A stretch of DNA of 64,000 nucleotides from Niallia sp. XMNu-256 (GCF_036670015.1 NZ_CP137636.1:1280501-1344500), one strand, 5' to 3'; numbered from the stretch's first letter, positions 1-8,123 are shown. The notes: generated by a model not told the origin, from the letters alone. Program-made: numbers and translations.

Positions 1-727
1 CCCCAAAAACAAATACACCGATTAGGGACAAGAGAATAAGCTGAATAATGCTAAATAGCAGCCGCATAATCATATCGCTTAATCCAAAGATCCCCATATT
101 GGCAGGTGTCATGCGTAGCCTTTTAATTAACCCTTTTCTCCGCATTTCCACAAGGTCTACCATTCCAAACATACCACCTTGCGCAATCGATAAGGCAATC
201 ATTCCCGTTAGGAGAAAATCGGTGTAGTCCAGTGCAGCATTTCCAGCTGTAATCGAAGTAAATTGGAGCTCGTAGATGGGGGTAGCTCCAGCTTCCTGTA
301 AATTGGCTTGTTGCACAAATTGATCTAAGATTCCGGCGATAATTTGTGTAGTCATACTTTGTTCATTTTCTTTATTAACGATCAGTTCGATTGATCTTGC
401 ATTCTCCAAATCAGGCAATACAATCGCAGCATCGACTTCTTGTTCTTCTACCCATTGGGTAGCAATCTCTTCATCAACGGGTTGTTCTGATCTAATCTCG
501 ATTCCAGGTATTTGTTCGAGTTGGGCTAATAGGTTATCAGAGGTTTCGCTCGGATTTTGTTTGACAATTGCAACGCTTGTTTCAAATTCCTCGTTTGATT
601 CTCCCGTGAAAATAACCATGAATATCGACATTAAAATAACAGGAAAGAAGATTCCCCAAAACCAGGCTTGTTTTTCACGAAGGGTTAGTTTTAATTGAGT
701 GAGAAACATTTGTTTAAACTGTTTCAC
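1..727 (-). CDS. ABC-2 type transporter permease (partial, C-terminus off the left edge)
   Basis: Membrane subunit of an ABC exporter, the partner of the ATPase immediately upstream. The reading frame starts with GTG at 725-727, one base past the ATPase stop, behind a GGAGGGAC ribosome site. It opens with a cytoplasmic stretch and one membrane helix (residues about 20-40), then a long soluble loop of about 150 residues, then at least two hydrophobic segments with the motif GMVDLVEMRRKGLIKRLRMT. This is the layout of ABC-2/YhgE-like permeases with a large extracytoplasmic loop between TM1 and TM2. The substrate cannot be told; drug, lipid or peptide export is possible. The 3' end lies outside the window. 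Confidence 0.85.
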   Translation of the reverse strand, partial: MKQFKQMFLTQLKLTLREKQAWFWGIFFPVILMSIFMVIFTGESNEEFETSVAIVKQNPSETSDNLLAQLEQIPGIEIRSEQPVDEEIATQWVEEQEVDAAIVLPDLENARSIELIVNKENEQSMTTQIIAGILDQFVQQANLQEAGATPIYELQFTSITAGNAALDYTDFLLTGMIALSIAQGGMFGMVDLVEMRRKGLIKRLRMTPANMGIFGLSDMIMRLLFSIIQLILLSLIGVFVFG

Positions 728-728
728 C

Positions 729-1658
729 TTAGTCCCTCCATTCCTTTCCGGTTAAGGAGATAAAGACATCTTCTAAGCTTTTCTCACGGATGGAAATCTG
801 TTCGACTTCATATTCGTTTTCTTTCGTAAATTTGAACAAATCATAAAGGGTATCCTCAGGGTGTAGGGTCCAAATCTTTAATAAAGTATCATTTCGCTCT
901 GTTCTTGTAACAGAAGCGAGTTCTTGTAAAAATAATTCTCCCTCGATAGCTGCTTTTTGACTTTCAATAAAAGATAACCGAATTTCTCTTTCTTTCGTTA
1001 ACCCCTCAATAAGAGCGGTTGGCGAATCAATGGCTACGATGAGACCCTGGTCAATGATACAAACGCGGTCGCTTAATATCTCAGCTTCTTCCATATAATG
1101 GGTGGTTAAAATGATGGTTTTCCCGAGATGCTTTAATTCTAAAATAATGTCCCAGATATTTCGTCGTGCTTGAGGATCCAATCCTGTTGTAGGTTCATCT
1201 AGAAAGAGAATGTCAGGATCACTGATCATTGCTAGGCCAATCGCAAGCCGTTGCCGCTGACCGCCAGAAAGTTTCTTCACATGGTTATTCCGATGGTCGT
1301 TTAGATTGATTAATTCCAGTATTTCTTCTGTTGGTCTTGACTGGTTATAAAACGTAGCAAACAGATTTAAATTTTCTTTAGGTGTTAATAAGTCAAACAT
1401 TGCGCTTGATTGTGGCTGTACTCCAATCATCTTTTTTATTGTCGCTCCGTTACGAATCCAGTTCAATTCCCCATAGTTGATCTCGCCCTGATCAGGTGTA
1501 ACCAATCCTTCAATCATTTCAAGGGTGGTTGTTTTTCCTGCACCATTCGGTCCAATGATGGTAAATACCTCACCACCATCAACCGAAAAACTAATGTCCT
1601 GAACAGCACGAATGGTACCGAAAGACTTTTGCAAATGTTTGACTTCTAGAACAGACAT
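729..1658 (-). CDS. ABC transporter ATP-binding protein
   Basis: ATPase of an ABC-2 exporter (about 309 aa). Walker A GPNGAGKTT lies at residues 36-44, signature LSGGQRQRL near 137, Walker B ILFLDEP near 160, followed by the H-loop LTTHYMEEAE. The C-terminal 90 residues are the usual DrrA/CcmA-type tail. I chose the ATG at 1656-1658 (MSVLEVKH), preceded by an AAAGTGAGG ribosome site; a longer frame to 1682 lacks one. It is followed directly by the permease gene, so the two are cotranscribed. The ATPase call is certain, the substrate unknown. Confidence 0.93.
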   Translation of the reverse strand: MSVLEVKHLQKSFGTIRAVQDISFSVDGGEVFTIIGPNGAGKTTTLEMIEGLVTPDQGEINYGELNWIRNGATIKKMIGVQPQSSAMFDLLTPKENLNLFATFYNQSRPTEEILELINLNDHRNNHVKKLSGGQRQRLAIGLAMISDPDILFLDEPTTGLDPQARRNIWDIILELKHLGKTIILTTHYMEEAEILSDRVCIIDQGLIVAIDSPTALIEGLTKEREIRLSFIESQKAAIEGELFLQELASVTRTERNDTLLKIWTLHPEDTLYDLFKFTKENEYEVEQISIREKSLEDVFISLTGKEWRD

Positions 1659-1989
1659 AATAAACCTCACTTTCATAACCATTTTTTTAGCAGGGAATAT
1701 TGACTTTTAGTAAAATAGGATGTTGCAATACTAATGTTGGGTTTTCTAGAAATGATGGTATTCGATAAAAGACTGTTTCAAAGTGTAAAAGTTTACAAAT
1801 AGGAAATTAGCTATATATCTTTCTATCCATCAATCATTGTATTACTGGGGGAATGGATTCATCCCTGTTTTTTGTAAAAGATGCTATGTACCATCCCAAC
1901 TTGTATGGCAATATAATTTCCTTGTGAGAAGAGTCGTATAATTTAATAATCCTCGTATGCACTAAAACTCTCTTTCAGCCAACTTCAAG
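1659..1989. other. Divergent intergenic region upstream of nirK
   Basis: About 330 bases between the divergent ABC exporter and nirK. No coding frame looks real. It should hold the exporter promoter on the minus strand. The only clear regulatory signal is the Fnr-type box at its right edge, listed separately. Confidence 0.5.
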
Positions 1990-2032
1990 AGTGATATTCA
2001 TCACAATTAGATGCGTTAAAAAATCTTATACT
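1990..2032 (+). promoter_or_regulatory. Fnr-type operator and sigma-A -10 box of nirK
   Basis: AGTGA at 1990-1994 and TCACA at 2001-2005 flank a 6-base spacer, matching 9 of 10 bases of the Bacillus Fnr/CRP-type consensus TGTGA-N6-TCACA. A TATACT -10 box sits at 2027-2032, predicting a start near 2039. The operator centre (1997.5) is then 41.5 bp upstream, the classical class II activator position. The match and spacing are seen in the sequence; binding by Fnr rather than another CRP-family regulator is inferred. Confidence 0.75.
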
Positions 2033-2089
2033 AATAATAGAGGAGTAGACGTTTGTCCTCATGATTTTATGAACGATGGGGTGATAAGG

Positions 2090-3388
2090 ATGTTTCAAAG
2101 ATTTAAATTGCCCATTTTTATATTATTTTGGGTCGTGATTATAATTGTTTTAATAGTTTTGGGAATCGATGAGAAACGAGCAACGGTTGTGGCCCAATCA
2201 GGAATCATTCCCGAACATCAAGAATTAAATCAGAAGCCTGTACCTCTGGAGATGAAGCGGACTGGAAGTGACGTTTATGTCAAAATGAATGCACAAATTA
2301 CAGATATTGAGATTAACGATGGGGTTCCTTACAAAGCTTGGACCTTTAATGGCGAGGCACCAGGACCGGTGATTGTCGTAAATGAAGGGGATACCATTCA
2401 TTTTACGCTTGAAAATATGGATCCGGCTATGGATCACAGCATGGATTTTCATGCCGTACATGCAGCGCCAGACAAGAAGTTTTCTGATGTGAAACCAAAT
2501 GAAACTGGAACCTTTGTCTACCAAGCTTCAAGTCCTGGTGTGTTTATGTACCATTGCGGAACGGCTCCAGTTCTTTTGCATGTTGCAAACGGAATGCACG
2601 GGGTCATCATTGTAAAGCCTAATGATGGTTATCCGACGGATGATGAAGTTGACCGCGAGTTTGTAGTCATTCAAAACAAATGGTATCAGTACAATGATAT
2701 TGACAATATGACAAATGAAGAGCCCACAGCGGTTGTATTTTCAACAAAAGCTTTACATGAGGAACAAAACAATACGAATGGAACAGTGGGAGCCATAGTG
2801 AATGAGCCATTCCAAGTAAAAACGGGGGAGAAAATTCGTTTCTATTTAGCCAATGTCGGACCTAATGAGTTATCAAGTTTTCATGTAATCGGATCGATAT
2901 TTGATGATGTTTATATTGATGGAAACCCAGCGAATCATTTACAAGGAATGCAGACAGTTCAGCTTCCAGCAAGCGGTGGAGCGGTCGTTGAATTTACGTT
3001 AAAAGAAGAGGGCGAATATAAATTCATTACACACCAACTGAAACATGCACAAAAAGGGGCAAGCGGAAAAATCATCGCCTATTCAGGTGAAATTTCAGAA
3101 AAACCGGTTCAAACGGAAGCCGAGACAAGCAATCGCTTGAAGGTAAAAGGAACAAATTTTGATTACAATGAAAAGGAATATGTTGTGAAAGCAGGAGAGG
3201 AAGTAACGATTTCTTTCTCAAGTACAGAAGGATACCATGAATTATCAATTGATGAATTTGATGTAAACATTCAGGGACAGGGGAAAGCAACATTTATTCC
3301 CGACAAGCCTGGTAAATATAACATTCATTGCAATGTATACTGTGGCCATGGTCATCAACAAATGACTGCAACTTTGGTTGTTATATAA
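2090..3388 (+). CDS. nirK: Copper-containing nitrite reductase (NirK) with C-terminal CuA-like cupredoxin domain
   Basis: Reduces nitrite to nitric oxide outside the membrane. The start at 2090 (MFQRFKLP) follows GGGGTGATAAGG; the frame is open from 1991 but that stretch overlaps the promoter. Of 432 aa, residues 6-26 form an N-terminal membrane anchor. Two cupredoxin domains follow with the full NirK ligand set: type 1 copper H116, C156, H164, M169; type 2 copper H121, H155, H315; catalytic D119 and H265. From about residue 350 there is a third domain, ending in C414-x3-C418-x3-H422-x2-M425 with an upstream H383, the CuA pattern of cytochrome oxidase subunit II. Ordinary NirK stops near the second domain. 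The extra domain could feed electrons to the type 1 site (inference). A terminator follows. Confidence 0.93.
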   Translation: MFQRFKLPIFILFWVVIIIVLIVLGIDEKRATVVAQSGIIPEHQELNQKPVPLEMKRTGSDVYVKMNAQITDIEINDGVPYKAWTFNGEAPGPVIVVNEGDTIHFTLENMDPAMDHSMDFHAVHAAPDKKFSDVKPNETGTFVYQASSPGVFMYHCGTAPVLLHVANGMHGVIIVKPNDGYPTDDEVDREFVVIQNKWYQYNDIDNMTNEEPTAVVFSTKALHEEQNNTNGTVGAIVNEPFQVKTGEKIRFYLANVGPNELSSFHVIGSIFDDVYIDGNPANHLQGMQTVQLPASGGAVVEFTLKEEGEYKFITHQLKHAQKGASGKIIAYSGEISEKPVQTEAETSNRLKVKGTNFDYNEKEYVVKAGEEVTISFSSTEGYHELSIDEFDVNIQGQGKATFIPDKPGKYNIHCNVYCGHGHQQMTATLVVI

Positions 3389-3394
3389 AAAATA

Positions 3395-3426
3395 AAAAAA
3401 CGCTCGGTTTTGAACTGGGCGTTTTT
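3395..3426 (+). terminator. Rho-independent terminator after nirK
   Basis: Arms AAAACGCTCGGTT and AACTGGGCGTTTT around a 3-base loop, with a T run. It ends the monocistronic nirK transcript. Confidence 0.85.
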
Positions 3427-3487
3427 AAGTATATACTCTATTACCTATTATTGAAGAATAGATTAGCCCAGATCTGTGTTCTCCCTT

Positions 3488-3757
3488 TTAGTGAATAGTA
3501 TGGATGGTAAAGTAAGTAAACACACCTGTCAGTATACCAGTACCAAACAATATACTACCTATAATGACGAAGTTGTTAATAAAAGTTTTAACAATCATGT
3601 TGTATTTACTTGTATCAGCCATACCGCCTTCTAGATTCAGTAACCAAGAATCCCCTAGTAAAGTACCAAAGGAAACACTTGAGAACATGAATACGAGTCC
3701 TGCGATTGTTAATATGGCAGAAAAAATGCTTAATCCCTTAATATGTTCTTTTCCCAA
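3488..3757 (-). CDS. Small membrane protein of unknown function
   Basis: An 89-residue protein with two predicted membrane helices (about residues 9-33 and 61-84) joined by a polar loop. It starts with TTG at 3755-3757 behind a near-perfect AGGAGG ribosome site. I do not recognise the family. It is convergent with nirK and divergent from the next small membrane protein gene. Its place inside the nitrite-reduction region suggests, but does not show, a link to respiration. Confidence 0.65.
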   Translation of the reverse strand: MGKEHIKGLSIFSAILTIAGLVFMFSSVSFGTLLGDSWLLNLEGGMADTSKYNMIVKTFINNFVIIGSILFGTGILTGVFTYFTIHTIH

Positions 3758-3904
3758 ATAAACTCCTCCTAATCTTTAATACTTTTTTTAAGCGTTAATG
3801 CTTGGTTGTTATAAAAATATTATTTAACTATCTGCAAATTAATTTTAACATATAATTCTCACAAAAGCTCCTTTACCTTGTGATAGGATAATATAAAAGG
3901 ATAT

Positions 3905-3955
3905 TTATCAGGCTTAACGGACAGTAAGGTTCATTACTAATGGAAGTTTCACTTT
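3905..3955 (+). repeat. Dispersed intergenic repeat A, copy 1
   Basis: TTTATCAGGCTTAACGGACA at 3905-3924 recurs inverted at about 12822-12843. The 3' part, ACTAATGGAAGTTTCACTT, resembles 12807-12819 (inverted) and 18520-18540. It lies just upstream of a small membrane protein gene. Confidence 0.7.
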
Positions 3956-3972
3956 ATATAAGGAGGAGAAAA

Positions 3973-4188
3973 ATGTTAGTTAAAATGAAAGCATTACCTG
4001 AAAAGGTGGCATTTATAATAGGTTTATCTTTAATATTAGGTAGTGGTTTATTGTTATTCTTGTTATCACTGGTGTTCTCGATTGATAATTGGATTACGAT
4101 GGCTGTAGGAGGTATGATTTGGGGGATTGCTTTTATATTTATTGCTATAGCGGCCGATAAAAGACATTCACGCATTGATAAGAAATAA
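3973..4188 (+). CDS. Small membrane protein of unknown function
   Basis: A 71-residue protein with two strongly hydrophobic segments (about residues 11-34 and 40-60) and a short basic tail (DKRHSRIDKK). The start at 3973 is fixed by an AAGGAGGAG ribosome site six bases upstream; a longer frame from 3940 runs through repeat A. No family is recognised. It stands alone between repeat A and the MerR gene. Confidence 0.65.
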   Translation: MLVKMKALPEKVAFIIGLSLILGSGLLLFLLSLVFSIDNWITMAVGGMIWGIAFIFIAIAADKRHSRIDKK

Positions 4189-4370
4189 AAGAGTAACTCT
4201 TATTTATCAAAGGGATACATGTTAATAACATACGAGTAAAAATATGAATAAACCTGTGTTAAACTAATTTGGGATTATTTGGAAAAGTAAAGCTAGGAGG
4301 GATTCATCAATCGATATTTCAGTGTTAAAAATTCTTTGACAGAACGAGAGTAATTAGAAAGGGAACCAAC

Positions 4371-5192
4371 ATGAAAGACGTTTTTACCATTGGGGAAGTA
4401 TCGAGACTGTTTCGTATAAAAAGCAGTGCGATTCGTTATTATTGCGACATTGGTTTACTGAAACCGACTTATGTAGATCCCGAGACAGGCTACCGATACT
4501 TTTCAACTGCACACTTTGAACAGCTCAATACGATTAAATATTTACAGACACTTGGCCTTTCACTACAGGAAATTCAAACCTTTGTTGACAATCGTGATCC
4601 CGTTTATTTATTAGAACAACTACAAGCTCAACGGGAAATTACACGTCATAAAATTAGAGAATTAGAAGAAATTGAACAGAAAATCAATAATCGGATCCTT
4701 CAAATTGAGGATGCACTTACGCCACAGCATATCGGTGTCATTCAAGAGAAATTCTTCTCATCTCGAGAAATCGTTGTATTACGAGAAACCATTCCAAGTG
4801 GCGCAGATTTAGAACTGTTTATTCGGATGCTAGAAAATAGTTCGAAATTACAATCAGCAGTGTTTTTAGGAAAAATTGGCATGTCGATTTCACAGCAAAA
4901 AATGGAGCAATACCAATTCGACTCTTATGATGCCATCTTTTTATTAGTAGAAAATGAGGTGGCCGAAGAATCTGTAAAAGAAGAAATCCCAGAGGGGCTT
5001 TATGTTACCTTGCGCTTTCAGGGGACACATGTGGATGCCAGTACGTATTATGAACAGCTTATTCAATATATCAAGCAAAAGCATTATGGAATCATAGGTG
5101 ACTCAGTTGAAGTAACGTACATTGATTATGGTTTATCCACTAATGCGAATGAATTTGTCACCGAAATCCAAATTCCTGTAAAAAATTCTTGA
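4371..5192 (+). CDS. MerR family transcriptional regulator with GyrI-like ligand-binding domain
   Basis: DNA-binding activator of the BmrR/BltR type (273 aa). Residues 5-75 are the winged helix (FTIGEVSRLFRIKSSAIRYY, then TGYRYF and LGLSLQEI), followed by a coiled-coil dimerisation helix at about 85-115. From about 120 it has a GyrI-like effector domain. It probably twists a promoter with a long spacer when a small molecule binds. Exactly such a promoter (19-bp spacer, 9-3-9 palindrome) overlaps its stop codon and faces the downstream DUF554 gene, so that gene is the likely target. The ligand is unknown. Ribosome site: GAAAGGGAACC. Confidence 0.92.
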   Translation: MKDVFTIGEVSRLFRIKSSAIRYYCDIGLLKPTYVDPETGYRYFSTAHFEQLNTIKYLQTLGLSLQEIQTFVDNRDPVYLLEQLQAQREITRHKIRELEEIEQKINNRILQIEDALTPQHIGVIQEKFFSSREIVVLRETIPSGADLELFIRMLENSSKLQSAVFLGKIGMSISQQKMEQYQFDSYDAIFLLVENEVAEESVKEEIPEGLYVTLRFQGTHVDASTYYEQLIQYIKQKHYGIIGDSVEVTYIDYGLSTNANEFVTEIQIPVKNS

Positions 5193-5219
5193 CCTTCAAG
5201 TTACTTGAAGGTTTAAAGT
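5189..5219 (+). promoter_or_regulatory. MerR-type promoter/operator (19-bp spacer)
   Basis: -35 TTGACC at 5189-5194 and -10 TAAAGT at 5214-5219 are separated by 19 bp, the overlong spacing typical of MerR-activated promoters. A perfect palindrome, ACCTTCAAG-TTA-CTTGAAGGT (5192-5212), fills the spacer. The -35 overlaps the stop codon of the MerR gene. Confidence 0.85.
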
Positions 5220-5246
5220 GTTTGGAAGAGGAAGTGAGGTGACAAC

Positions 5247-5927
5247 ATGATTGGCACAATAGTAAATACATTAGCGATTATAATTGGAAGTGCAGTGGGT
5301 GCCTTTTTAAAGAAAGGGATTAAAGAAGAGTATCAATCTGCTTTATTTACAGCGATGGGGTTTGCGGCTGTTGCGCTCGGAGTTAACGCGGTTGTGCAAA
5401 ACATGCCAAACAGTGTATATCCAGTACTTTTTATTGTAAGTTTGGCGATTGGTGGCTTAGTGGGAACCATTGTTGATATCGATGCCCAATTTCAAAAACT
5501 AGTAAGTCTATTTTCACAATCTGATTTAAGTAAAGGATTATCAACCGGGATTTTACTGTTTTGTATTGGGACTTTATCGATCTTAGGTCCGGTAGAAAGT
5601 GCACTCAATAATAATCATACATATTTGTTTACAAATGCCACATTAGACTTGGTGACATCAATGGCATTAGCAGCAACTTATGGTTTTGGAATTGCCTTTG
5701 CAGCTGTTGTGTTATTTGTTTGGCAGACGTCGATATATTTGTGCGCTCAATACGTAGAACCATTTCTAACGAATGCGTTAATGACGGAAGTATCGATTGT
5801 TGGTGGAATTTTAATTTTAAGTTCAGGATTATCAATTTTAGGAATTAAAGATACGAAATCCTTAAATATGTTACCAGCGTTACTTATCCCTGTGCTTTGG
5901 TTTATTGGGGTAGCTTTGTTTGGCTAA
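5247..5927 (+). CDS. DUF554 family membrane protein
   Basis: A 226-residue polytopic membrane protein with six to seven predicted helices. It opens with MIGTIVNTLAIIIGSAVGAF, the typical DUF554 (YqgA/YdfK) start, and ends with a PALLIPVLWFIG segment. Biochemical function is unknown in the family; a role as a small-molecule or ion transporter has been assumed. The gene sits directly behind a MerR-type promoter, so it is probably induced by the ligand of the upstream regulator. Start by GAAGTGAGGTG; terminator after the gene. Confidence 0.9.
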   Translation: MIGTIVNTLAIIIGSAVGAFLKKGIKEEYQSALFTAMGFAAVALGVNAVVQNMPNSVYPVLFIVSLAIGGLVGTIVDIDAQFQKLVSLFSQSDLSKGLSTGILLFCIGTLSILGPVESALNNNHTYLFTNATLDLVTSMALAATYGFGIAFAAVVLFVWQTSIYLCAQYVEPFLTNALMTEVSIVGGILILSSGLSILGIKDTKSLNMLPALLIPVLWFIGVALFG

Positions 5928-5953
5928 GAATCGGTATGTATATATAGGAAAAT

Positions 5954-6000
5954 AAAAAAACGTCAAATCTCTCGGTTCGAAGAGGAATTTGACGTTTTTA
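5954..6000. terminator. Bidirectional terminator between DUF554 and DUF59 genes
   Basis: Arms AAAACGTCAAAT and ATTTGACGTTTT with an imperfect inner stem; A and T runs flank both sides. It serves the two convergent genes. Confidence 0.85.
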
Positions 6001-6019
6001 GCATTGTAACTCCATATTT

Positions 6020-6316
6020 TTACCACAACAATTCTTTTGCATGGTCACTCATTTTACTAGGATCCCATTGAGGTTCCCATACGATTTTGACTTCAACATT
6101 TTCAACTTCATCAATAAATCGAACGCGGTTTTCCACCCCCGTGCTAATACTGTCGTGCATCGGGCAGCCAGGTGTTGTCAGTGTCATTGTGACAACTACA
6201 TTTTTATCCTCATCGATATCAATGTCGTATACAAGACCCAAGTCCATAATATTAATCCCTAGTTCAGGATCGTATACTTCATATAAAGCTCCTGAAACTT
6301 GTTCTTTTAATGTCAT
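6020..6316 (-). CDS. DUF59/MIP18 family metal-sulfur cluster assembly protein
   Basis: A small soluble protein of about 98 aa of the PaaD/SufT-like family, thought to help mature Fe-S enzymes. It has the family hallmarks YDPELGINIMDLGLVYDI (about residues 14-31) and TPGCPMHD with the conserved cysteine near residue 50. ATG at 6314-6316 is taken as start; an in-frame TTG two codons upstream is nearer the GGAAGTGA site. It is the last gene of the DUF2249 operon, so it may assist an Fe-S or heme protein used in NO/nitrite metabolism (inference). Confidence 0.9.
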   Translation of the reverse strand: MTLKEQVSGALYEVYDPELGINIMDLGLVYDIDIDEDKNVVVTMTLTTPGCPMHDSISTGVENRVRFIDEVENVEVKIVWEPQWDPSKMSDHAKELLW

Positions 6317-6336
6317 GATCAAAAGTCACTTCCTTT

Positions 6337-7582
6337 TTATTTTAATAACACGCGAATAATTGAAATTGCAAAGATAATGGATGCGAGCGCTTGGACCCCT
6401 AAGAAAATATATAAAGCAATGCCACTTGCGAAGGCTACACTGACGATCATCCCAAAAATGCTGATCGTGAAAAGGACGATAAAGAACAGCGCCTAATTTT
6501 TCATTCATCATTTCTTTTAACGTGGGTACCTTTTCTTTTCCAACTTTTTCAGAGTATTTATGTGTCCAATAGAGAAATGGAACAATTTTATATAAATAGC
6601 CCAACATGCTGAAAATAATCCATGTCATCATATAAAGATAGATAATCCATCCCCAGACATTTTCCGAATTCAAATTGGATATTCCAGCAAGCAAAGCAAC
6701 AAAGTGCATGATTAAGCCATTCCAAATCGCTGTGATTGAAAATGAAAACGGTTTGTCTAATTTTTTCTTCACCAGTTTCGATAAAACTTCCTTCATGTCA
6801 AGGGCAAAGAAACCGTATCCTAAAAATAATAGGAGAAGACCGACCGCACGAAGGCTTGGGATAGTAACCCAATAAGAAATAATCGTAACCGCCAACCCTG
6901 TTAAATAGGTGTAAAAAGCCGGATCGGCCCATTTGTTGGTAAACCCATGTGACAGACTGAACATGGGAACCATTTTATAAGAAAGGCCCATGATTAATAA
7001 GGTAAACCAACCGGCAAGCCCGAGTGTCATATGAGACAGTAATATTGATACATGATCAAATAATTCACCAAAGGCCAAATTCCATGCGAGCAAGAAGCCG
7101 GCTGTAATGGTAAGAAGTAAACAAGCCAATGCAGAAATCACAAATGCAGCCATTGTGCTTGCTTTTTCTAACTTCGCTATCGTCTTGGCCATTTGAAAAA
7201 TAAAGATCAAGATGCCAATAACGACTAGGGCACCGCCATAAACAGCGATATTCGTGCGATATCCTAACAAGATTGCAAACGAAGTCAATCCAATTGCTGT
7301 AATAAAAAACTGAACAAAACCAAGTCTTTGGTTCCAAATGGAGGTTAAAAAGGTAACTGGAATTAATTGATACATTGCGCCCATTGCCGTCATGACTGCA
7401 AACCCTAATAATAAGAAGTGAGCAGACATCCAAACCTTCGGAATGCGGAACATTCCTTCTAGTAATTCACTGCTGTTGAAAAATAGAATGATTTGCGAGG
7501 CCGCGAAGGCAATTAGGGCAAATACGATAAAGCTTAAAGGCAGTTTAACGTTTGTATCACTTTTCATATTTGAACCAGGCAT
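6337..7582 (-). pseudogene. NnrS-like / heme-copper-oxidase-I-like membrane protein, frameshifted near the 3' end
   Basis: A polytopic membrane protein with about 11-12 helices and conserved histidines in helices (SAHFLLLGF, SHMTLGLAGW, FSLSHGF, MHFVALL, then FLYWTHKYS), resembling NnrS or single-subunit heme-copper-oxidase-like proteins found with NO genes. After MMNEKLGAV the frame turns hydrophilic and implausible (RPFHDQHFWDDRQ...). Shifting one base at about 6485-6494 restores two membrane helices (FFIVLFTISIFGMIVSVAF...) and a stop at 6337, just before the DUF59 gene. This is a genuine frameshift or a sequencing indel. The ATG at 7580-7582 has a good AGGTGAT site. Exact family is uncertain. 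Confidence 0.75.
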
Positions 7583-7584
7583 GA

Positions 7585-7803
7585 TTAATCACCTGTCTTT
7601 GTAATTGTAATTTTGAAGCTGCCATCCTCTTGAGCTTCCGTTTCATGGGAATACCCCATTTCGTCCAGTTCTTCATATAAAAACATCGGACGACGGTCAT
7701 TAATGATGGCTAATTGTTCTCCCTTTTCCATGCTTTCTAGGCTTTTGAGTGTGCGCATCATCGGATGTGGAGGTTCTAGACCTCGATTATCTAAAATTTT
7801 CAT
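7585..7803 (-). CDS. DUF2249 domain protein
   Basis: A 72-residue TusA-like fold protein. It begins MKILDNRGLEPPHPMMRTLKSL, the DUF2249 signature with the RGLEPPxP motif, followed by a two-strand/helix core. DUF2249 proteins are common beside denitrification and NO-response genes, but their reaction is not established. It starts 3 bases downstream of a second DUF2249 gene, with ribosome site GGAGG, so the pair is translated together. Confidence 0.9.
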   Translation of the reverse strand: MKILDNRGLEPPHPMMRTLKSLESMEKGEQLAIINDRRPMFLYEELDEMGYSHETEAQEDGSFKITITKTGD

Positions 7804-7806
7804 CGG

Positions 7807-8046
7807 TTAAGCCTCCTTTGGTGAGTAAGTTACTTTCCAATGCTTGCTGTCAATTTGTTCTACTGTATTCGTATAACCCTTACGTTCCATGACTTTGTGT
7901 AATGGTGCGGGATTGAAGAGGGCATGAAGGACAAGTCGCTGCCCATCTTGTAGCTCTTTAACAGCAGCCATGATTTTATCAAAAGGATCGACTTTCTGTG
8001 CTAAAATTTCCCTAACATCTAATTCAATAAATTTTTGGTTTTCCAT
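7807..8046 (-). CDS. DUF2249 domain protein
   Basis: A 79-residue DUF2249 protein and first gene of the operon DUF2249-DUF2249-NnrS-like-DUF59. Recognisable features are ELDVREILAQKVDPFDKIM at the N-terminus and the core GQRLVLHALFNPAPLHKVME. It differs clearly from the second copy (no RGLEPPxP), so it is a paralogue and not a recent duplicate. ATG follows GAGGCGATC. Its promoter carries Fnr-like and Fur-like sites, pointing to expression at low oxygen and/or low iron. Confidence 0.9.
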   Translation of the reverse strand: MENQKFIELDVREILAQKVDPFDKIMAAVKELQDGQRLVLHALFNPAPLHKVMERKGYTNTVEQIDSKHWKVTYSPKEA

Positions 8047-8080
8047 ATAGATCGCCTCTTTTTATCTAGGATTTAACTTA

Positions 8081-8123
8081 ATGATAAACATTATCAACCC
8101 CTTTCGTTGTGAGATTTATCACT
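8081..8123 (-). promoter_or_regulatory. Fnr-type box, Fur-like box and -10 of the DUF2249 operon
   Basis: TGTGA (8108-8112), 6 bases, TCACT (8119-8123) match the Fnr consensus in 9 of 10 positions. The minus-strand -10 TATCAT is at 8086-8081, predicting a start at about 8074, exactly 41.5 bp from the operator centre. Overlapping the -10, minus-strand TGATAATGTTTATCA (8096-8082) matches 13 of 14 fixed bases of the Fur 7-1-7 box, so a repressor there would block the polymerase. Regulator identities are inferred. Confidence 0.72.

Noticed and set aside
1410..1649. Plus-strand 79-codon ORF
   Set aside because: Lies opposite the ABC ATPase, with no ribosome site or family resemblance.
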